DNA from: Shinella sp. H4-D48
GTDB lineage: Bacteria; Pseudomonadota; Alphaproteobacteria; Rhizobiales; Rhizobiaceae
Length of the DNA stretch: 64,000 nucleotides
NCBI RefSeq assembly: GCF_022637395.1
Contig: NZ_CP093337.1
Coordinates: forward strand, 248,001 to 312,000
Direction: 5' to 3'
Shown: positions 44,575 to 54,346 of the stretch, piece by piece
Numbering within the stretch: the stretch's first letter is position 1
Layout: the number at the start of each line of letters is the position of its first letter
Notes under the pieces: generated by a model
What the model was told of the DNA's origin: nothing
What the model saw: the letters and a program-made list of their open reading frames with translations, nothing else
Database searches by the model: none
Made by a program: the position numbers and the translations under genes

Positions 44575-45221
44575 GCAAGGCAACGATGGACGCCCCGGCC
44601 AAGACCGAGGAGAAGGTCAGCCCGCTCCTCAAGATGGTGCTGGAACTCGGCCCGCTCGTCGTGTTCTTCTTCGCCAATTCGCGCGGCGAATGGCTGGCCT
44701 CGCACTTTCCCGTGCTGGCCGAAATGGGTGGCCCGATCTTCATTGCCACGGGGCTTTTCATGGCCGCGACGGCAATAGCGCTCATCGTTTCCTGGGTGCT
44801 GACGCGCACGCTGCCGATGATGCCGCTGATCTCGGGCATCGTGGTCTTCGTCTTCGGCGCGCTGACGCTATGGCTACAGAACGACACGTTCATCAAGATG
44901 AAGCCCACGATCGTCAACACGCTGTTCGGCGCCATCCTGCTCGGCGGATTGCTGTTCGGCAAGTCGCTGCTCGGCTACGTCTTCCATGCCGCCTTCAAGC
45001 TCACCGACGAGGGCTGGCGCAAGCTGACGCTGCGCTGGGGTCTGTTCTTTCTGTTCCTCGCGGTTCTCAACGAGGTGGTGTGGCGTTCGTTCTCGACCGA
45101 TTTCTGGGTGGCGTTCAAGGTCTGGGGCACCATGCCCATCACCATCGTCTTCACGCTGGCCCAGATGCCGCTGATCATGCGCTATTCCGTCGATCAGGCG
45201 GAAGAGGGCAAGGCGTCCTGA
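44571..45221 (+). CDS. yciB: Inner-membrane septation protein A (YciB/IspZ family)
   Basis: 216 residues with about five membrane segments. Typical motifs are [28 protein letters not shown] and [20 protein letters not shown]. The family is linked to envelope synthesis and septation in some bacteria. Translationally coupled to ftsY. Confidence 0.92.
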   Translation: MSKATMDAPAKTEEKVSPLLKMVLELGPLVVFFFANSRGEWLASHFPVLAEMGGPIFIATGLFMAATAIALIVSWVLTRTLPMMPLISGIVVFVFGALTLWLQNDTFIKMKPTIVNTLFGAILLGGLLFGKSLLGYVFHAAFKLTDEGWRKLTLRWGLFFLFLAVLNEVVWRSFSTDFWVAFKVWGTMPITIVFTLAQMPLIMRYSVDQAEEGKAS

Positions 45222-45282
45222 GGTTTTGCGACGGTCCGCCGATTCCATCAGAAAATGTGATTGAACGACCGAAGTCTGACAA

Positions 45283-45311
45283 TTGATCTGGCTGCGCGAT
45301 TTGCCTAGAAA
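45283..45311 (+). promoter_or_regulatory. Candidate promoter of the TrpX-like ABC operon
   Basis: TTGATC (45283-45288), 17-base spacer, TAGAAA (45306-45311). Transcription would start about 20 bases before the ribosome-binding site GGGAGAG. Confidence 0.4.
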
Positions 45312-45339
45312 GGCCAGAATTATTCAAGGGAGAGACTTC

Positions 45340-46293
45340 ATGCGCCATCTTCTGCTTGCCTGTGCGGCAACGCTTGCACTTTCGCTGCCCGCAAAGGCCG
45401 AAAACGTCACCGTTGCCGTGACGGCCATCGTCGAACACCCGGCACTGGATGCGGTGCGTGACGGCGTGAAGGAAACGCTGGAAGCGGCAGGCTACAAGGA
45501 CGGCGAGAACCTCAAGTTCCTCTACGAGTCCGCACAGGGCAACCCCGCGACGGCCGCGCAGATCGCCCGCCAGTTCGTCGGCGAGGACCCGACGGTCATC
45601 GTCCCGATTTCCACGCCATCAGCCCAAGCCGTCGTTTCCGCGACGAAGGATATCCCTGTCGTCTTCACGGCCGTGTCCGATCCGCTCGGCGCACAGCTCG
45701 TCACCGACATGGACAAGCCGGGCGGCAACGTGACGGGCCTGTCCGACATGTCGCCGGTCGCCGAACATCTCGCGCTCATCAAGGAAATCCTGCCGGAAGC
45801 GAAGACCATCGGCTACCTCTACAATTCGGGTGAAGCGAACTCGGTTTCGCTGCTTGCCGTGTTGAAGGCCGAAGCCGAAAAGGCCGGTCTGACGGTCGTC
45901 GAATCCGCCGCCACCAAGTCCGCCGAAGTGCAGGGCGCCGCCCGCGCGCTCGTCGGGCGTGCCGATGCCATCTACATCCCGACGGACAACACGATCATCT
46001 CCGCGCTTGAAGGTGCGGTCGCGGTTGCCGAGGAAGCCAAGCTGCCGCTCTTCACCGCCGACACGGATTCCGTTTCGCGCGGCGCCATCGCGGCACTCGG
46101 CTTCAACTACAAGGACGTGGGCAAGCAGACGGGCGACATCGTCGTGCGCATCCTTAAGGGCGAGAAGCCGGGCGATATCGCCGTGAAGGTTGCCGCCGGC
46201 ACGGACCTCGTCGTCAACAAGGGCGCGGCGACCAAGATGGGCGTCACGCTTCCCGAAGCCGTCGTCGGCCGCGCGACCCGTGTGATCGACTAA
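45340..46293 (+). CDS. ABC transporter substrate-binding protein (ABC_sub_bind/TrpX family)
   Basis: 317 residues with signal peptide MRHLLLACAATLALSLPAKA. The mature protein has the family pattern VTAIVEHPALDAVRDGVKE, GNPATAAQIARQFVG, PVVFTAVSDPLGAQLV and TDNTIISALEGAVAVAEEAK. Related proteins (TrpX) bind tryptophan or tyrosine. The start at 45340 follows GGGAGAG. Permease and ATPase genes follow, so this is a complete importer. Confidence 0.9.
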   Translation: MRHLLLACAATLALSLPAKAENVTVAVTAIVEHPALDAVRDGVKETLEAAGYKDGENLKFLYESAQGNPATAAQIARQFVGEDPTVIVPISTPSAQAVVSATKDIPVVFTAVSDPLGAQLVTDMDKPGGNVTGLSDMSPVAEHLALIKEILPEAKTIGYLYNSGEANSVSLLAVLKAEAEKAGLTVVESAATKSAEVQGAARALVGRADAIYIPTDNTIISALEGAVAVAEEAKLPLFTADTDSVSRGAIAALGFNYKDVGKQTGDIVVRILKGEKPGDIAVKVAAGTDLVVNKGAATKMGVTLPEAVVGRATRVID

Positions 46294-46324
46294 ACGCGGG
46301 ATTTCCGCGCATTGCCAATCGGAA

Positions 46325-46391
46325 TCAACCGCTGCCGGATCGCCCGGCAGCGGTTGATCTGTTAAGAGGACCTGACCCGCATATGTGCGGG
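46325..46391 (+). terminator. Two hairpins between binding-protein and permease genes
   Basis: A perfect 14-bp stem TCAACCGCTGCCGG (46325-46338) / CCGGCAGCGGTTGA (46344-46357), followed by TCTGTTAAG, then a 6-bp hairpin CCCGCA / TGCGGG (46376-46391). They may cause partial termination or protect the binding-protein mRNA, giving more binding protein than permease. Confidence 0.55.
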
Positions 46392-46419
46392 AGGGTGACC
46401 TGAGAGAAAGCCGAGAACC

Positions 46420-47298
46420 GTGAGCCTGATTGCCTTCTGGGGTGCCGTCGAACTGGGGCTGGTCTATGCCTTCGTCGCCATCGGTGTTTACCTTGCCTTC
46501 CGCGTGCTGGATTTTCCCGATCTGACGGTGGACGGATCCTTTCCGCTCGGCGCGGCCGTTGCCGCCGTCCTGATCATCGCGGGTGTCAATCCGTGGCTGG
46601 CGGCGGCAGTTGCCATGGTGGCGGGTGCTCTCGCCGGACTGGTGACGGCCGTGCTGAACGTGCGCTTCCGCATTCTCAACCTGCTCGCCTCGATCCTGAC
46701 GATGATCGCGCTCTTCTCCGTCAACCTGCGTGTGATGGGCAAGCCGAATGTGGCACTGATCAATGCCGATACGATGATCAGCCCGTTCTTCGGCCATGGC
46801 CTGCGGGATTTCTACGTTCGCCCGCTTTTCGTCGGCGTTCTCGTCGTCATCGCAGTCATCGTGGTCTGGCGCTTTCTTGAAAGCGATGCCGGCCTTTCAA
46901 TGCGTGCCACCGGCGCCAATGCCCGTATGGCGCGCGCGCAGGGCGTCAACACCAACAAGCAGATCTATCTCGGGATTGCGCTTTCCAACGCGCTCGTTGC
47001 GCTCGGCGGCGCGCTGTTTGCGCAGACCAACGGTTTTGCCGACGTGACGTCGGGCGTGGGCACCATCGTCGTCGGCCTTGCCGCCGTCATCATCGGCGAG
47101 ACGCTGTTTGGCGCGCGCGGCATCCTGATCGCGCTGATCGGCTGCGTCGTCGGCTCGATCCTCTACCGCATCGCCATCCAGCTCGCGCTGTCGTCCGATA
47201 TTCTCGGCCTCCAGGCCTCGGACCTCAACTTCGTGACGGCGTTGCTCGTCACCGTGGCGCTCGTGCTGCCGCGCCTTCGTCGCGGGGGAGCCGCCTGA
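46420..47298 (+). CDS. ABC transporter permease (TrpY-like, BPD_transp_2 family)
   Basis: 292 residues with about eight membrane segments: LVYAFVAIGVYLAFRVLDFP, DLTVDGSFPLGAAVAAVLII, GANARMARAQGVNTNKQIYL. The start is GTG at 46420 after a GAGAGAAAG segment. The stop overlaps the ATPase start by one base (TGATG). Third component follows. Confidence 0.9.
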   Translation: MSLIAFWGAVELGLVYAFVAIGVYLAFRVLDFPDLTVDGSFPLGAAVAAVLIIAGVNPWLAAAVAMVAGALAGLVTAVLNVRFRILNLLASILTMIALFSVNLRVMGKPNVALINADTMISPFFGHGLRDFYVRPLFVGVLVVIAVIVVWRFLESDAGLSMRATGANARMARAQGVNTNKQIYLGIALSNALVALGGALFAQTNGFADVTSGVGTIVVGLAAVIIGETLFGARGILIALIGCVVGSILYRIAIQLALSSDILGLQASDLNFVTALLVTVALVLPRLRRGGAA

Positions 47299-48092
47299 TG
47301 ATTTCCGTTTCCGATATCAAGGTTACCTTCGGCAAGGGCACGCCGCTGCAGAAGCAGGCGCTGAACGGCGTGAGCCTCACCATCGAGGAGGGGCAGTTCG
47401 TCACGGTCATCGGGTCCAACGGCGCCGGCAAGTCGACGCTGCTCGGCGTTCTCGCCGGCGACGTGATCGCTACCGAGGGCAAGGTAACGATCGGCACGAC
47501 CGATGTCACGCGGCAGGGCACGGCTGCCCGTGCAGGGCGCGTGGCGCGCGTTTTTCAGGATCCGCTGACGGGAAGCTGCGGGGCGCTGTCGATCGAGGAG
47601 AACCTGGCGCTCGCCGCCCGCCGCGGCGAACGGCGCGGACTTGCCTCGGCGCTTGGCCCGCAGCGGCGCGCGCTCTTCCGCGACCGGATCGCCGAGCTCA
47701 ATCTGGGGCTCGAGAACCGCATGCGCGACCGCATGGATCTGCTCTCCGGCGGCCAGCGTCAGGCGGTCTCGCTCGTCATGGCCACGCTTGCCGGTTCCGA
47801 CGTGCTGCTGCTCGACGAACATACGGCGGCGCTCGATCCGGGCATGGCCGAGTTCATCATGACCCTCACGCAGAAGATCGTCTCCGAGCGCAAGCTGACG
47901 ACGCTGATGGTGACGCATTCGATGCGCCAGGCGCTCGATTACGGCCACCGCACCGTGATGCTGCATGGTGGCGAGATCGTGCTGGATGTTGCCGGCGACA
48001 GCCGCAAGACGCTGCAGGTCGAGGATCTCATCGCGATGTTCCGCAAGATGCGCGGCCAGACGCTGGATGACGACGCCCTGCTGATCGGCTGA
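47298..48092 (+). CDS. ABC transporter ATPase (TrpZ-like)
   Basis: 264 residues. Walker A is GSNGAGKST, signature LSGGQRQ, and Walker B is LLLDEHTAALDP, with His instead of the usual Pro after the catalytic Glu. The insert RVFQDPLTGSCGALSIEENL is typical of this subfamily. It energises the importer encoded by the two genes upstream. Confidence 0.92.
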   Translation: MISVSDIKVTFGKGTPLQKQALNGVSLTIEEGQFVTVIGSNGAGKSTLLGVLAGDVIATEGKVTIGTTDVTRQGTAARAGRVARVFQDPLTGSCGALSIEENLALAARRGERRGLASALGPQRRALFRDRIAELNLGLENRMRDRMDLLSGGQRQAVSLVMATLAGSDVLLLDEHTAALDPGMAEFIMTLTQKIVSERKLTTLMVTHSMRQALDYGHRTVMLHGGEIVLDVAGDSRKTLQVEDLIAMFRKMRGQTLDDDALLIG

Positions 48093-48158
48093 GGCGTGTC
48101 ACCAAAGCGCCCGAATCCGTCTGCAGCGTCGCGCGGTCGGAATTCGGGGGTATCCATA

Positions 48159-48770
48159 TTGTTTCGTCGTGATTTTCTTGTCGGTGGCCTGTCGTCAGGT
48201 CTGGTTCTAGCGGCGGCGACGGCGTTGCGCGCGCAGCAGCCCGTCGATGACGCCGCCGCAAAGCTCGTGACCGCCGCGCGGCGGCAGGTCGGTGTTACGC
48301 GCACCTATGATGCCGCTTATACGAAGCTCGGCTATCCCGGCGGCGATGTGCCGCGCGAGCGCGGCGTGTGCACGGATGTCATCATCAGGGCCTATCGCGA
48401 TGCTCTCGATGTCGACCTCCAGGTGCTGGTGCACGAGGACATGCGGCGCGCCTTTTCGGCCTATCCCGCTCTGTGGGGTCTGAGCCGGACCGATCGCAAT
48501 ATCGACCATCGGCGAGTGCCCAACCTGCAAGCCTTCTTCCGGCGGGCGGATGCGACCCTGCCCATAAGCAATAACGCTGCCGATTACCGTCCGGGCGACA
48601 TCGTTTCGCAAATGTTGCCCGGCAACCTTCCGCATATCGGCATCGTCGCGGATGAGCGCACGCCCGACAGAAGCCGGCCGCTGGTTGTGCACAATATCGG
48701 CGCCGGCGCCCGGATGGAGGACGTGCTGTTTGCCTATCCCATCACTGGCCACTACCGCTACAAGGTGTGA
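48159..48770 (+). CDS. DUF1287 secreted protein (NlpC/P60-like)
   Basis: About 203 residues. N-terminus FRRDFLVGGLSSGLVLAAAT is a signal with twin arginine. The core ARRQVGVTRTYDAAYTKLGY, GVCTDVIIRAYRDALDVDLQ and LPHIGIVADE is DUF1287; the Cys in GVCTDV and the later His are placed as in NlpC/P60 hydrolases. I chose TTG at 48159, eight bases after a GGGGG; a GTG at 48096 is an alternative. Function not established. Confidence 0.8.
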   Translation: MFRRDFLVGGLSSGLVLAAATALRAQQPVDDAAAKLVTAARRQVGVTRTYDAAYTKLGYPGGDVPRERGVCTDVIIRAYRDALDVDLQVLVHEDMRRAFSAYPALWGLSRTDRNIDHRRVPNLQAFFRRADATLPISNNAADYRPGDIVSQMLPGNLPHIGIVADERTPDRSRPLVVHNIGAGARMEDVLFAYPITGHYRYKV

Positions 48771-48776
48771 TCTGTC

Positions 48777-49418
48777 CTACCGGGACTGCGTGAGGAAGAT
48801 CTTCATCGCGAAGACCGAGAAGACGCCGGCGAAGGTGTAGTCGATACCGCGCAGCACCTTCGGGTTTTGCTGAAGCCAGGCGGCCAGCTTGTCTGCGGCC
48901 AGCACGACGATGGCGTTGACCGGCATGCCGATGAGAATGAAGAAAATGCCGAAGAAGATGAGCTTGCCGGTCACGTGCGGATCGCTCGCCGAGACGAACT
49001 GCGGCAGGAAGGTCATGAAGAAGATGATGACCTTCGGGTTGAGCAGGTTCACCCAGAAGCCGGTCGAGATGTTGGCGAATGCGCTGCCGCGCGGGCCGGT
49101 CGAGGCCTTCACGGTGAAGTTCGAACCGTAGCGGATGGCCTGGACGGCGAGCCACAGCAGGTAGGCGGCGCCGCCGGTCTTGAGGATCATGAAGGCGGTC
49201 GGCGAGGCGGTGATGAGGGCCGCGATGCCGAACGCGACGAGCAGCGTGTGCACGCAGATGCCGAGCCCGGTGCCCAGCACGACGAACAATGCGGCCCCGC
49301 GGCCCTGCGACAGCGCCCGGCTGATCGACAATGTCATGTCAGGGCCTGGGGTGGCGGCGAGCAGAAGGCTTGCGGCAGAGAAGGCGAGCAGTGTCGGGAA
49401 CGTGGGCAGGAAGTCCAT
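48777..49418 (-). CDS. LysE-family exporter (RhtB type)
   Basis: 213 residues with six membrane segments. The family start LLLAATPGPDMTLSISRALS and GFWVNLLNPKVIIFFMTFLP are visible. It probably exports an amino acid or analogue. It converges with the DUF1287 gene, six bases apart. Confidence 0.9.
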   Translation of the reverse strand: MDFLPTFPTLLAFSAASLLLAATPGPDMTLSISRALSQGRGAALFVVLGTGLGICVHTLLVAFGIAALITASPTAFMILKTGGAAYLLWLAVQAIRYGSNFTVKASTGPRGSAFANISTGFWVNLLNPKVIIFFMTFLPQFVSASDPHVTGKLIFFGIFFILIGMPVNAIVVLAADKLAAWLQQNPKVLRGIDYTFAGVFSVFAMKIFLTQSR

Positions 49419-49430
49419 GGCAAGGGTCTC

Positions 49431-49467
49431 GAAAGCCGGAAAGTTCGAAAACTCTTATCCGGCTTTC
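49431..49467 (-). terminator. Inverted repeat between the SDR and LysE genes
   Basis: GAAAGCCGG (49431-49439) and CCGGCTTTC (49459-49467), perfect 9-bp arms with a 19-base spacer that can itself pair. On the minus strand it lies after the SDR gene and just before the LysE gene, so it may end the SDR transcript or act on LysE. There is no T-run. Confidence 0.4.
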
Positions 49468-49500
49468 TGCCGATTACCAATCAAAGCTTGTTATGGCCCG

Positions 49501-50352
49501 TTACGTCTCTTCCACGAAGGCGCGAAATTTCTCCGCATAATCCGGGTGCCAGCGTGACAGCGGGGGGCGGTTTTCGATGACGTCGCCGATCGCCCAAGCC
49601 ATGCGGCGCTCGTCCAGTGCACGCGACACGTCGTTATCAGGGCACAGGATGTAGAAATCGCCGCGTTCGAGGCTCTCGATCATGAAATCGACAGTCTCGG
49701 CCGGTGTCCAGGCGGCATCCGGCTTTTCCGTGCGCTCGCCTTTGGTGAGCGCGGTATAGACGAAACCGGGGATGAGGAGGTGGGCGGAAAGTTTTGCACC
49801 CTCCGTGTTGCGCAGCTCATGCTGGAGCGCCTCGGTGAAGACCTTCACGCCGGATTTGGAGACATTATACGCCGGATTGCCGGGCGGCGTGGTGATGCCC
49901 TGCTTGGAGCCGGTGTTGATGATGAGCCCCGGCTCGCCATGGGCCAGCATGTTAGGCCCGAAGACCTGCGTGCCGTGGATGACGCCCATGAGGTTGACGG
50001 CGAGGATGTGGTCCCAGTTTGCCTCGGCGCTGAAGATCGAGGTGTCCGGCTGGATGCCGGCATTGTTCATGAGCACGTGAACGCGGGCGAAACGCTGCTG
50101 GACGGCGCGCTCCAGCGCCTCTAGCTCGTGACGATGGGCGACGTCGGTTTCCACCGCCATGATGTTGGCTTCGCCGGCGATGGCTTCGAGTTCGGCGCGC
50201 GCTTCGGCGAGCTGGTCGGTATTGCGGTCGGCGATGGTCACGAACATGCCGGCCTCGGCAAAGCGCCGCGCGGCGGCAAGGCCGATACCGGATGCGCCGC
50301 CGGTGATGACGGCGACATTGCCTTTCTTGATGATGTCCTTGAGGTCGGTCAT
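49501..50352 (-). CDS. Short-chain dehydrogenase/reductase
   Basis: 283 residues. NAD(P) motif [15 protein letters not shown], catalytic YNVSK and Ser in INTGSKQG, and the NNAG motif in [13 protein letters not shown]. The C-terminal part is longer than the usual 250. I chose the ATG at 50352, eight bases after AAGGGG. Substrate unknown. Divergent from argG. Confidence 0.9.
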   Translation of the reverse strand: MTDLKDIIKKGNVAVITGGASGIGLAAARRFAEAGMFVTIADRNTDQLAEARAELEAIAGEANIMAVETDVAHRHELEALERAVQQRFARVHVLMNNAGIQPDTSIFSAEANWDHILAVNLMGVIHGTQVFGPNMLAHGEPGLIINTGSKQGITTPPGNPAYNVSKSGVKVFTEALQHELRNTEGAKLSAHLLIPGFVYTALTKGERTEKPDAAWTPAETVDFMIESLERGDFYILCPDNDVSRALDERRMAWAIGDVIENRPPLSRWHPDYAEKFRAFVEET

Positions 50353-50537
50353 GGGTTCATCCCCTTCCATGGTCCAGTCCTGCGCAATATGGGGTCGCCT
50401 GCGGCGGCGTCAAACCCCGCTTGCGGCAGGATGCAGCGGGCACCGCCCTTGCGTCACGCGCCAATCTCGCTAAAAGTGCCGCGACACCGGGCCTTGCGGG
50501 CTTGCCGCGACCCTTTCATGCAACGGACCTCATCATC

Positions 50538-51761
50538 ATGGCATCACATAAAGACGTAAAGAAAGTCGTGCTGGCCTATTCCGGCGGCCTCGATACCTCG
50601 ATCATCCTGAAGTGGCTTCAAACCGAACTCAACGCGGAAGTCGTGACGTTCACGGCCGACCTCGGCCAGGGCGAAGAGCTGGAGCCGGCGCGCAAGAAGG
50701 CCGAGATGCTCGGCATCAAGGAGATCTTCATCGAGGACGTGCGCGAGGAATTCGTGCGCGATTTCGTCTTCCCGATGTTCCGTGCCAATGCTGTCTATGA
50801 AGGCGTCTACCTGCTCGGCACGTCGATCGCCCGCCCGCTGATCTCCAAGCACCTCATCGAGATCGCCGCCAGGACCGGCGCCGACGCCATCGCGCATGGC
50901 GCCACCGGCAAGGGCAACGACCAGGTCCGTTTCGAGCTTTCGGCCTATGCGCTGAACCCCGACATCAAGATCATCGCCCCCTGGCGCGACTGGTCGTTCA
51001 AGAGCCGCACGCACCTGCTCGAATTCGCCGAGCAGCACCAGATTCCGGTCGCCAAGGACAAGAAGGGCGAAGCGCCGTTCTCGGTGGACGCCAACCTGCT
51101 GCACTCCTCTTCCGAGGGCAAGGTTCTGGAAGATCCGGCCATCGAAGCCCCCGAATATGTGCATATGCGCACCATCTCGCCGGAAGCCGCACCCGACAAG
51201 GCGACCATCATCAAGGTCGGCTTCGAGCGCGGAGACGCCGTATCGATCAACGGCGTGCGCATGTCGCCTGCGACGCTGCTTGCGGCGCTCAACACCTATG
51301 GCCGCGACAACGGCATCGGCCGTCTCGACCTCGTGGAGAACCGCTTCGTCGGCATGAAGTCGCGCGGCGTTTACGAAACGCCCGGCGGCACGATCCTGCT
51401 TGCCGCGCACCGCGCCATCGAATCGATCACGCTCGACCGCGGCGCCGCGCATCTCAAGGACGAGATCATGCCGCGCTATGCGGAGCTGATCTATTACGGC
51501 TTCTGGTTCTCGCCGGAGCGTGAGATGCTGCAGGCCCTGATCGACAAGAGCCAGACCCATGTCGAGGGCGAAGTGACGCTGAAGCTCTACAAGGGCAATG
51601 TCATGGTTATCGGCCGTGAATCGGACAAGTCGCTCTATTCCGACAAGCTGGTCACCTTCGAGGACGACCAGGGCGCCTATGACCAGAAGGACGCCGCAGG
51701 CTTCATCAAGCTGAACGCGTTGCGCCTGCGCACGCTGGCCGCCCGCAACAAGCGCGGCTGA
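50538..51761 (+). CDS. argG: Argininosuccinate synthase
   Basis: 407 residues. The P-loop-like ATP motif is [16 protein letters not shown]; further family parts are [19 protein letters not shown] and [20 protein letters not shown]. It joins citrulline and aspartate in arginine synthesis. The start is ATG at 50538 although no strong Shine-Dalgarno is visible. Confidence 0.96.
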   Translation: MASHKDVKKVVLAYSGGLDTSIILKWLQTELNAEVVTFTADLGQGEELEPARKKAEMLGIKEIFIEDVREEFVRDFVFPMFRANAVYEGVYLLGTSIARPLISKHLIEIAARTGADAIAHGATGKGNDQVRFELSAYALNPDIKIIAPWRDWSFKSRTHLLEFAEQHQIPVAKDKKGEAPFSVDANLLHSSSEGKVLEDPAIEAPEYVHMRTISPEAAPDKATIIKVGFERGDAVSINGVRMSPATLLAALNTYGRDNGIGRLDLVENRFVGMKSRGVYETPGGTILLAAHRAIESITLDRGAAHLKDEIMPRYAELIYYGFWFSPEREMLQALIDKSQTHVEGEVTLKLYKGNVMVIGRESDKSLYSDKLVTFEDDQGAYDQKDAAGFIKLNALRLRTLAARNKRG

Positions 51762-51783
51762 TCTCAAGGCATCGCAGACATGG

Positions 51784-51813
51784 CCCGCTGCCGGAGACGG
51801 CGGCGGGTTTTTT
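51784..51813 (+). terminator. Terminator of argG
   Basis: CCCGCTGCC (51784-51792) pairs with GGCGGCGGG (51799-51807), one G-T pair, followed by TTTTTT (51808-51813). Confidence 0.9.
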
Positions 51814-53048
51814 CATTCCGAGGGTTTGCCCGTGGAGGTTGCCCCGGCAAGGACGGGTTCGCGCCCGCAGACCGCGCGATACCAGGCATAGGCCAGCACG
51901 GCCATGAGGCCCATGGACGGGATGATGATGCCGAAGGCGAAGAGCGGCATGCCGATGGCAGCGGCGATCACGCCGGCAAGGAAGCCGGCCCCCATCTGGA
52001 TGAAGCCCATCGCCGCCGAGGCGGAGCCCGCGATATGCGGAAAGGGCTCCATGGCGGCGGTCATCATATAGGGCATGATGAAAGCGATGCCGAAGGCGTA
52101 GAGGCCGACCGGGCCCATGACGCTCAGAAAGGTTGGTTGCGCAAGCACATGGGATGCCAGCACGATGAGGATGCTGGCCGTGCCGATGCAACAGAGGCCG
52201 GCAATGACGATCCCGTTGGCCGTGAGCCGCCGCATCAGGAGCCGCACGGCGATGGTGCCGAGGAAGAAGAAGCCGGACTGCATGAGCATGCCGACGCCGA
52301 ACTGGGTGGGCGTCAGCCCGACGCGATCGATGAGGATGAAGGGCAGCATGGTCGCCTGGCCATAGAGAGCGCCCAGCGCGCCGGCTATCACCAGCGTCGC
52401 CGACAGGAAGCGCGGGCTGCTGGCGATGGTGCGGTAGGCGCTCAGGATCGGCCGGATATGGCCCTTGGCGGGATCCGGCGTCGTCGTTTCGGCCATGCAG
52501 AAATAGACGATGCCGCAGGCCGAGAGCGCAAAGCCCACCATCAGGAAGAAGATCGACTGCCAGCCGAACAGGCCGAGCGCGAAGCCGCCGAGCGTCGGCG
52601 AGACGGCCGGACCGATGGCCAGCATCATGCCGACCATGTTCATGATACGGGCGGCCTCGCTGCCGGTGAACTGGTCGCGCACGATGGCGCGCGACACCGT
52701 CGTGCCGACCGAAACGCCGATGCCCTGCACGAGGCGACCGGCCAGCAGCACCTCGACGGTCGGGGCGAAGGCCGCCATCATGCTGCCAACGAGATAGACG
52801 GACATGAAGATCAGGGTCGTCTTTCGTCGACCGAGCACGTCGGACATGGTGCCGGATACCAGTTGCGAGAGCGCAAAGCCGGCGAAATAGAAGGAAAGCG
52901 TCAGCTTGATTGCGGATTCCGTCGAGGCGAAGGCGTGTACCAGCTCGGGCATGGCGGGCGTGTAAAGCGCCATGGAAACGGGGCCGATGGCAACGAGAAA
53001 GGCGCTGATGATGGAGGTGCGGCGCTCGCTCATGCGGGCCTGCGTCAT
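51813..53048 (-). CDS. MFS multidrug efflux transporter, Bcr/CflA type
   Basis: 411 residues with 12 membrane segments. Motif A is GTMSDVLGRRKTTLIF between segments 2 and 3, and RLVQGIGVSVGTTVSRAIVRD is a Bcr/CflA stretch. It probably exports drugs such as bicyclomycin or sulfathiazole. Its start overlaps the MarR gene by four bases, so MarR and exporter form an operon. Confidence 0.9.
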   Translation of the reverse strand: MTQARMSERRTSIISAFLVAIGPVSMALYTPAMPELVHAFASTESAIKLTLSFYFAGFALSQLVSGTMSDVLGRRKTTLIFMSVYLVGSMMAAFAPTVEVLLAGRLVQGIGVSVGTTVSRAIVRDQFTGSEAARIMNMVGMMLAIGPAVSPTLGGFALGLFGWQSIFFLMVGFALSACGIVYFCMAETTTPDPAKGHIRPILSAYRTIASSPRFLSATLVIAGALGALYGQATMLPFILIDRVGLTPTQFGVGMLMQSGFFFLGTIAVRLLMRRLTANGIVIAGLCCIGTASILIVLASHVLAQPTFLSVMGPVGLYAFGIAFIMPYMMTAAMEPFPHIAGSASAAMGFIQMGAGFLAGVIAAAIGMPLFAFGIIIPSMGLMAVLAYAWYRAVCGREPVLAGATSTGKPSE

Positions 53049-53530
53049 CGTCCGGTCTCCCGGGCAAGCGTCAGGGCGGCGTCGTCTTCCTCGAGTGCCG
53101 AAAGATTAGCGCGCAGCAGCTTCAGGCGGCCGTGGATCTGCGCAAGCTCGTCTGCGCCGATGCCGCTCGTGACCTGTTGCATCAGGTCGAGCTGTTCCGT
53201 GCGGATGCCTGTTATCAGGGTGCCGGCGGCGGGGGTGGTGAAGATCAGCTTGGCGCGGCGGTCGGCCGGATCCGGCCGCCGTTCGATAAGGCCGAGGCTC
53301 TGGAGGCGGTCGAGATAGGTGGAGAGCGTCATCGGTTCGATGCCCATGCGCTGGGCGATGTCGAACTGACGGCTTCCTTCGAGCGAGGCGATGCGGACGA
53401 GCGTGCGGGCCTCGCCCGGGGTGAGGCCAAGGCCGGCGGAGGCGATACGCCGTTCGAAGGCGCTTCTCAACATGCGCGCGACGTCGGTGAGGACGAAGCC
53501 GAGCGCATCGGGATCGGGGCGTGACGACAT
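53045..53530 (-). CDS. MarR-family transcriptional regulator
   Basis: 161 residues. The winged helix is EARTLVRIASLEGSRQFDIA, QRMGIEPMTLSTYLDRLQSL and GLIERRPDPADRRAKLIFTT. It is the first gene of a two-gene operon with a drug exporter, and likely represses it until a ligand binds. The region before the ATG lacks a clear ribosome-binding site. Confidence 0.92.
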   Translation of the reverse strand: MSSRPDPDALGFVLTDVARMLRSAFERRIASAGLGLTPGEARTLVRIASLEGSRQFDIAQRMGIEPMTLSTYLDRLQSLGLIERRPDPADRRAKLIFTTPAAGTLITGIRTEQLDLMQQVTSGIGADELAQIHGRLKLLRANLSALEEDDAALTLARETGR

Positions 53531-53552
53531 GGAGGCTTTCAGACAGCTATTC

Positions 53553-53565
53553 TAAGTCTTGCTTA
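53553..53565 (-). promoter_or_regulatory. Candidate MarR operator
   Basis: TAAG-N5-CTTA inverted repeat 23 bases upstream of the marR start, inside an AT-rich island (TATTCTAAGTCTTGCTTACT). MarR proteins often bind such short palindromes in their own promoter. Confidence 0.35.
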
Positions 53566-53704
53566 CTATTTCCCGTGGCCAGTCGCAACCGGCAAGCCCG
53601 CAGCCCTTTGCATGACTGCCTTGCATCGCGCGGATCCGCGCCTGACACCATCTTGACGAATCCCCTGAAAGCCCTGAGATTGAGCGATCTTCTGGGGGCA
53701 AACC

Positions 53705-54346
53705 ATGACAGCCACGATGTTCTTCGGCGCCTTTATGGCCGCCCTTCTCTACGTGCTCATTCCCGGACCGGCCTTCCTTGCGCTTCTCGGCATCGGGGCG
53801 GGGCAGGGGCGCAAGGCCGGTGCGCTTTTCATGGGCGGTCATCTGGCGGGTGACCTGCTCTGGTCGGCGCTGGCGCTGGTCGCCATCGTCGGGGCGCGAA
53901 CGATCGGCACGACGGTCTTCGACGTGCTCGGTCTTCTGTGCGGTTTCTATCTGGCATGGATCGGCTGGTCGGCGCTGCGGGCAAAACCGCGGCAGGACGG
54001 CAGCGCGGTAATGACGGTGGAGCGGCCGCTGCGGCGTGGCCTCGTCTTCGGGTTGACCAATCCGAAGGGTTATCCGGTCGCACTGGCGACCTTCACGGCG
54101 CTGCTGGCGGGGTCCTCCAACGCGCTCGATTTTTCCGCGCTGCCGGCGCTCCTGGGCGTGTCCTTCTTCGGCTTCCTCGTGGCCGATGTCATCCTGATCG
54201 GGATCATCGGCGCGGGCCTGGTGCGGCGCTTCTATCGCCGCCATGAACTCGCCATCGTGCGCCTGTCGGGCGTGCTCTTCATGGGCTTTGCCGTTCAGGC
54301 CGTATGGCACGCGGCGCCCGGGCTGCTCGGCTGGCGCAAGGCCTAG
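53705..54346 (+). CDS. LysE-family exporter
   Basis: 213 residues, six membrane segments. LLYVLIPGPAFLALLGIGAG and RRGLVFGLTNPKGYPVALAT match the family. It is a different member from that at 48777-49418. It converges with the histidine kinase gene and overlaps its end by four bases. Confidence 0.88.
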   Translation: MTATMFFGAFMAALLYVLIPGPAFLALLGIGAGQGRKAGALFMGGHLAGDLLWSALALVAIVGARTIGTTVFDVLGLLCGFYLAWIGWSALRAKPRQDGSAVMTVERPLRRGLVFGLTNPKGYPVALATFTALLAGSSNALDFSALPALLGVSFFGFLVADVILIGIIGAGLVRRFYRRHELAIVRLSGVLFMGFAVQAVWHAAPGLLGWRKA

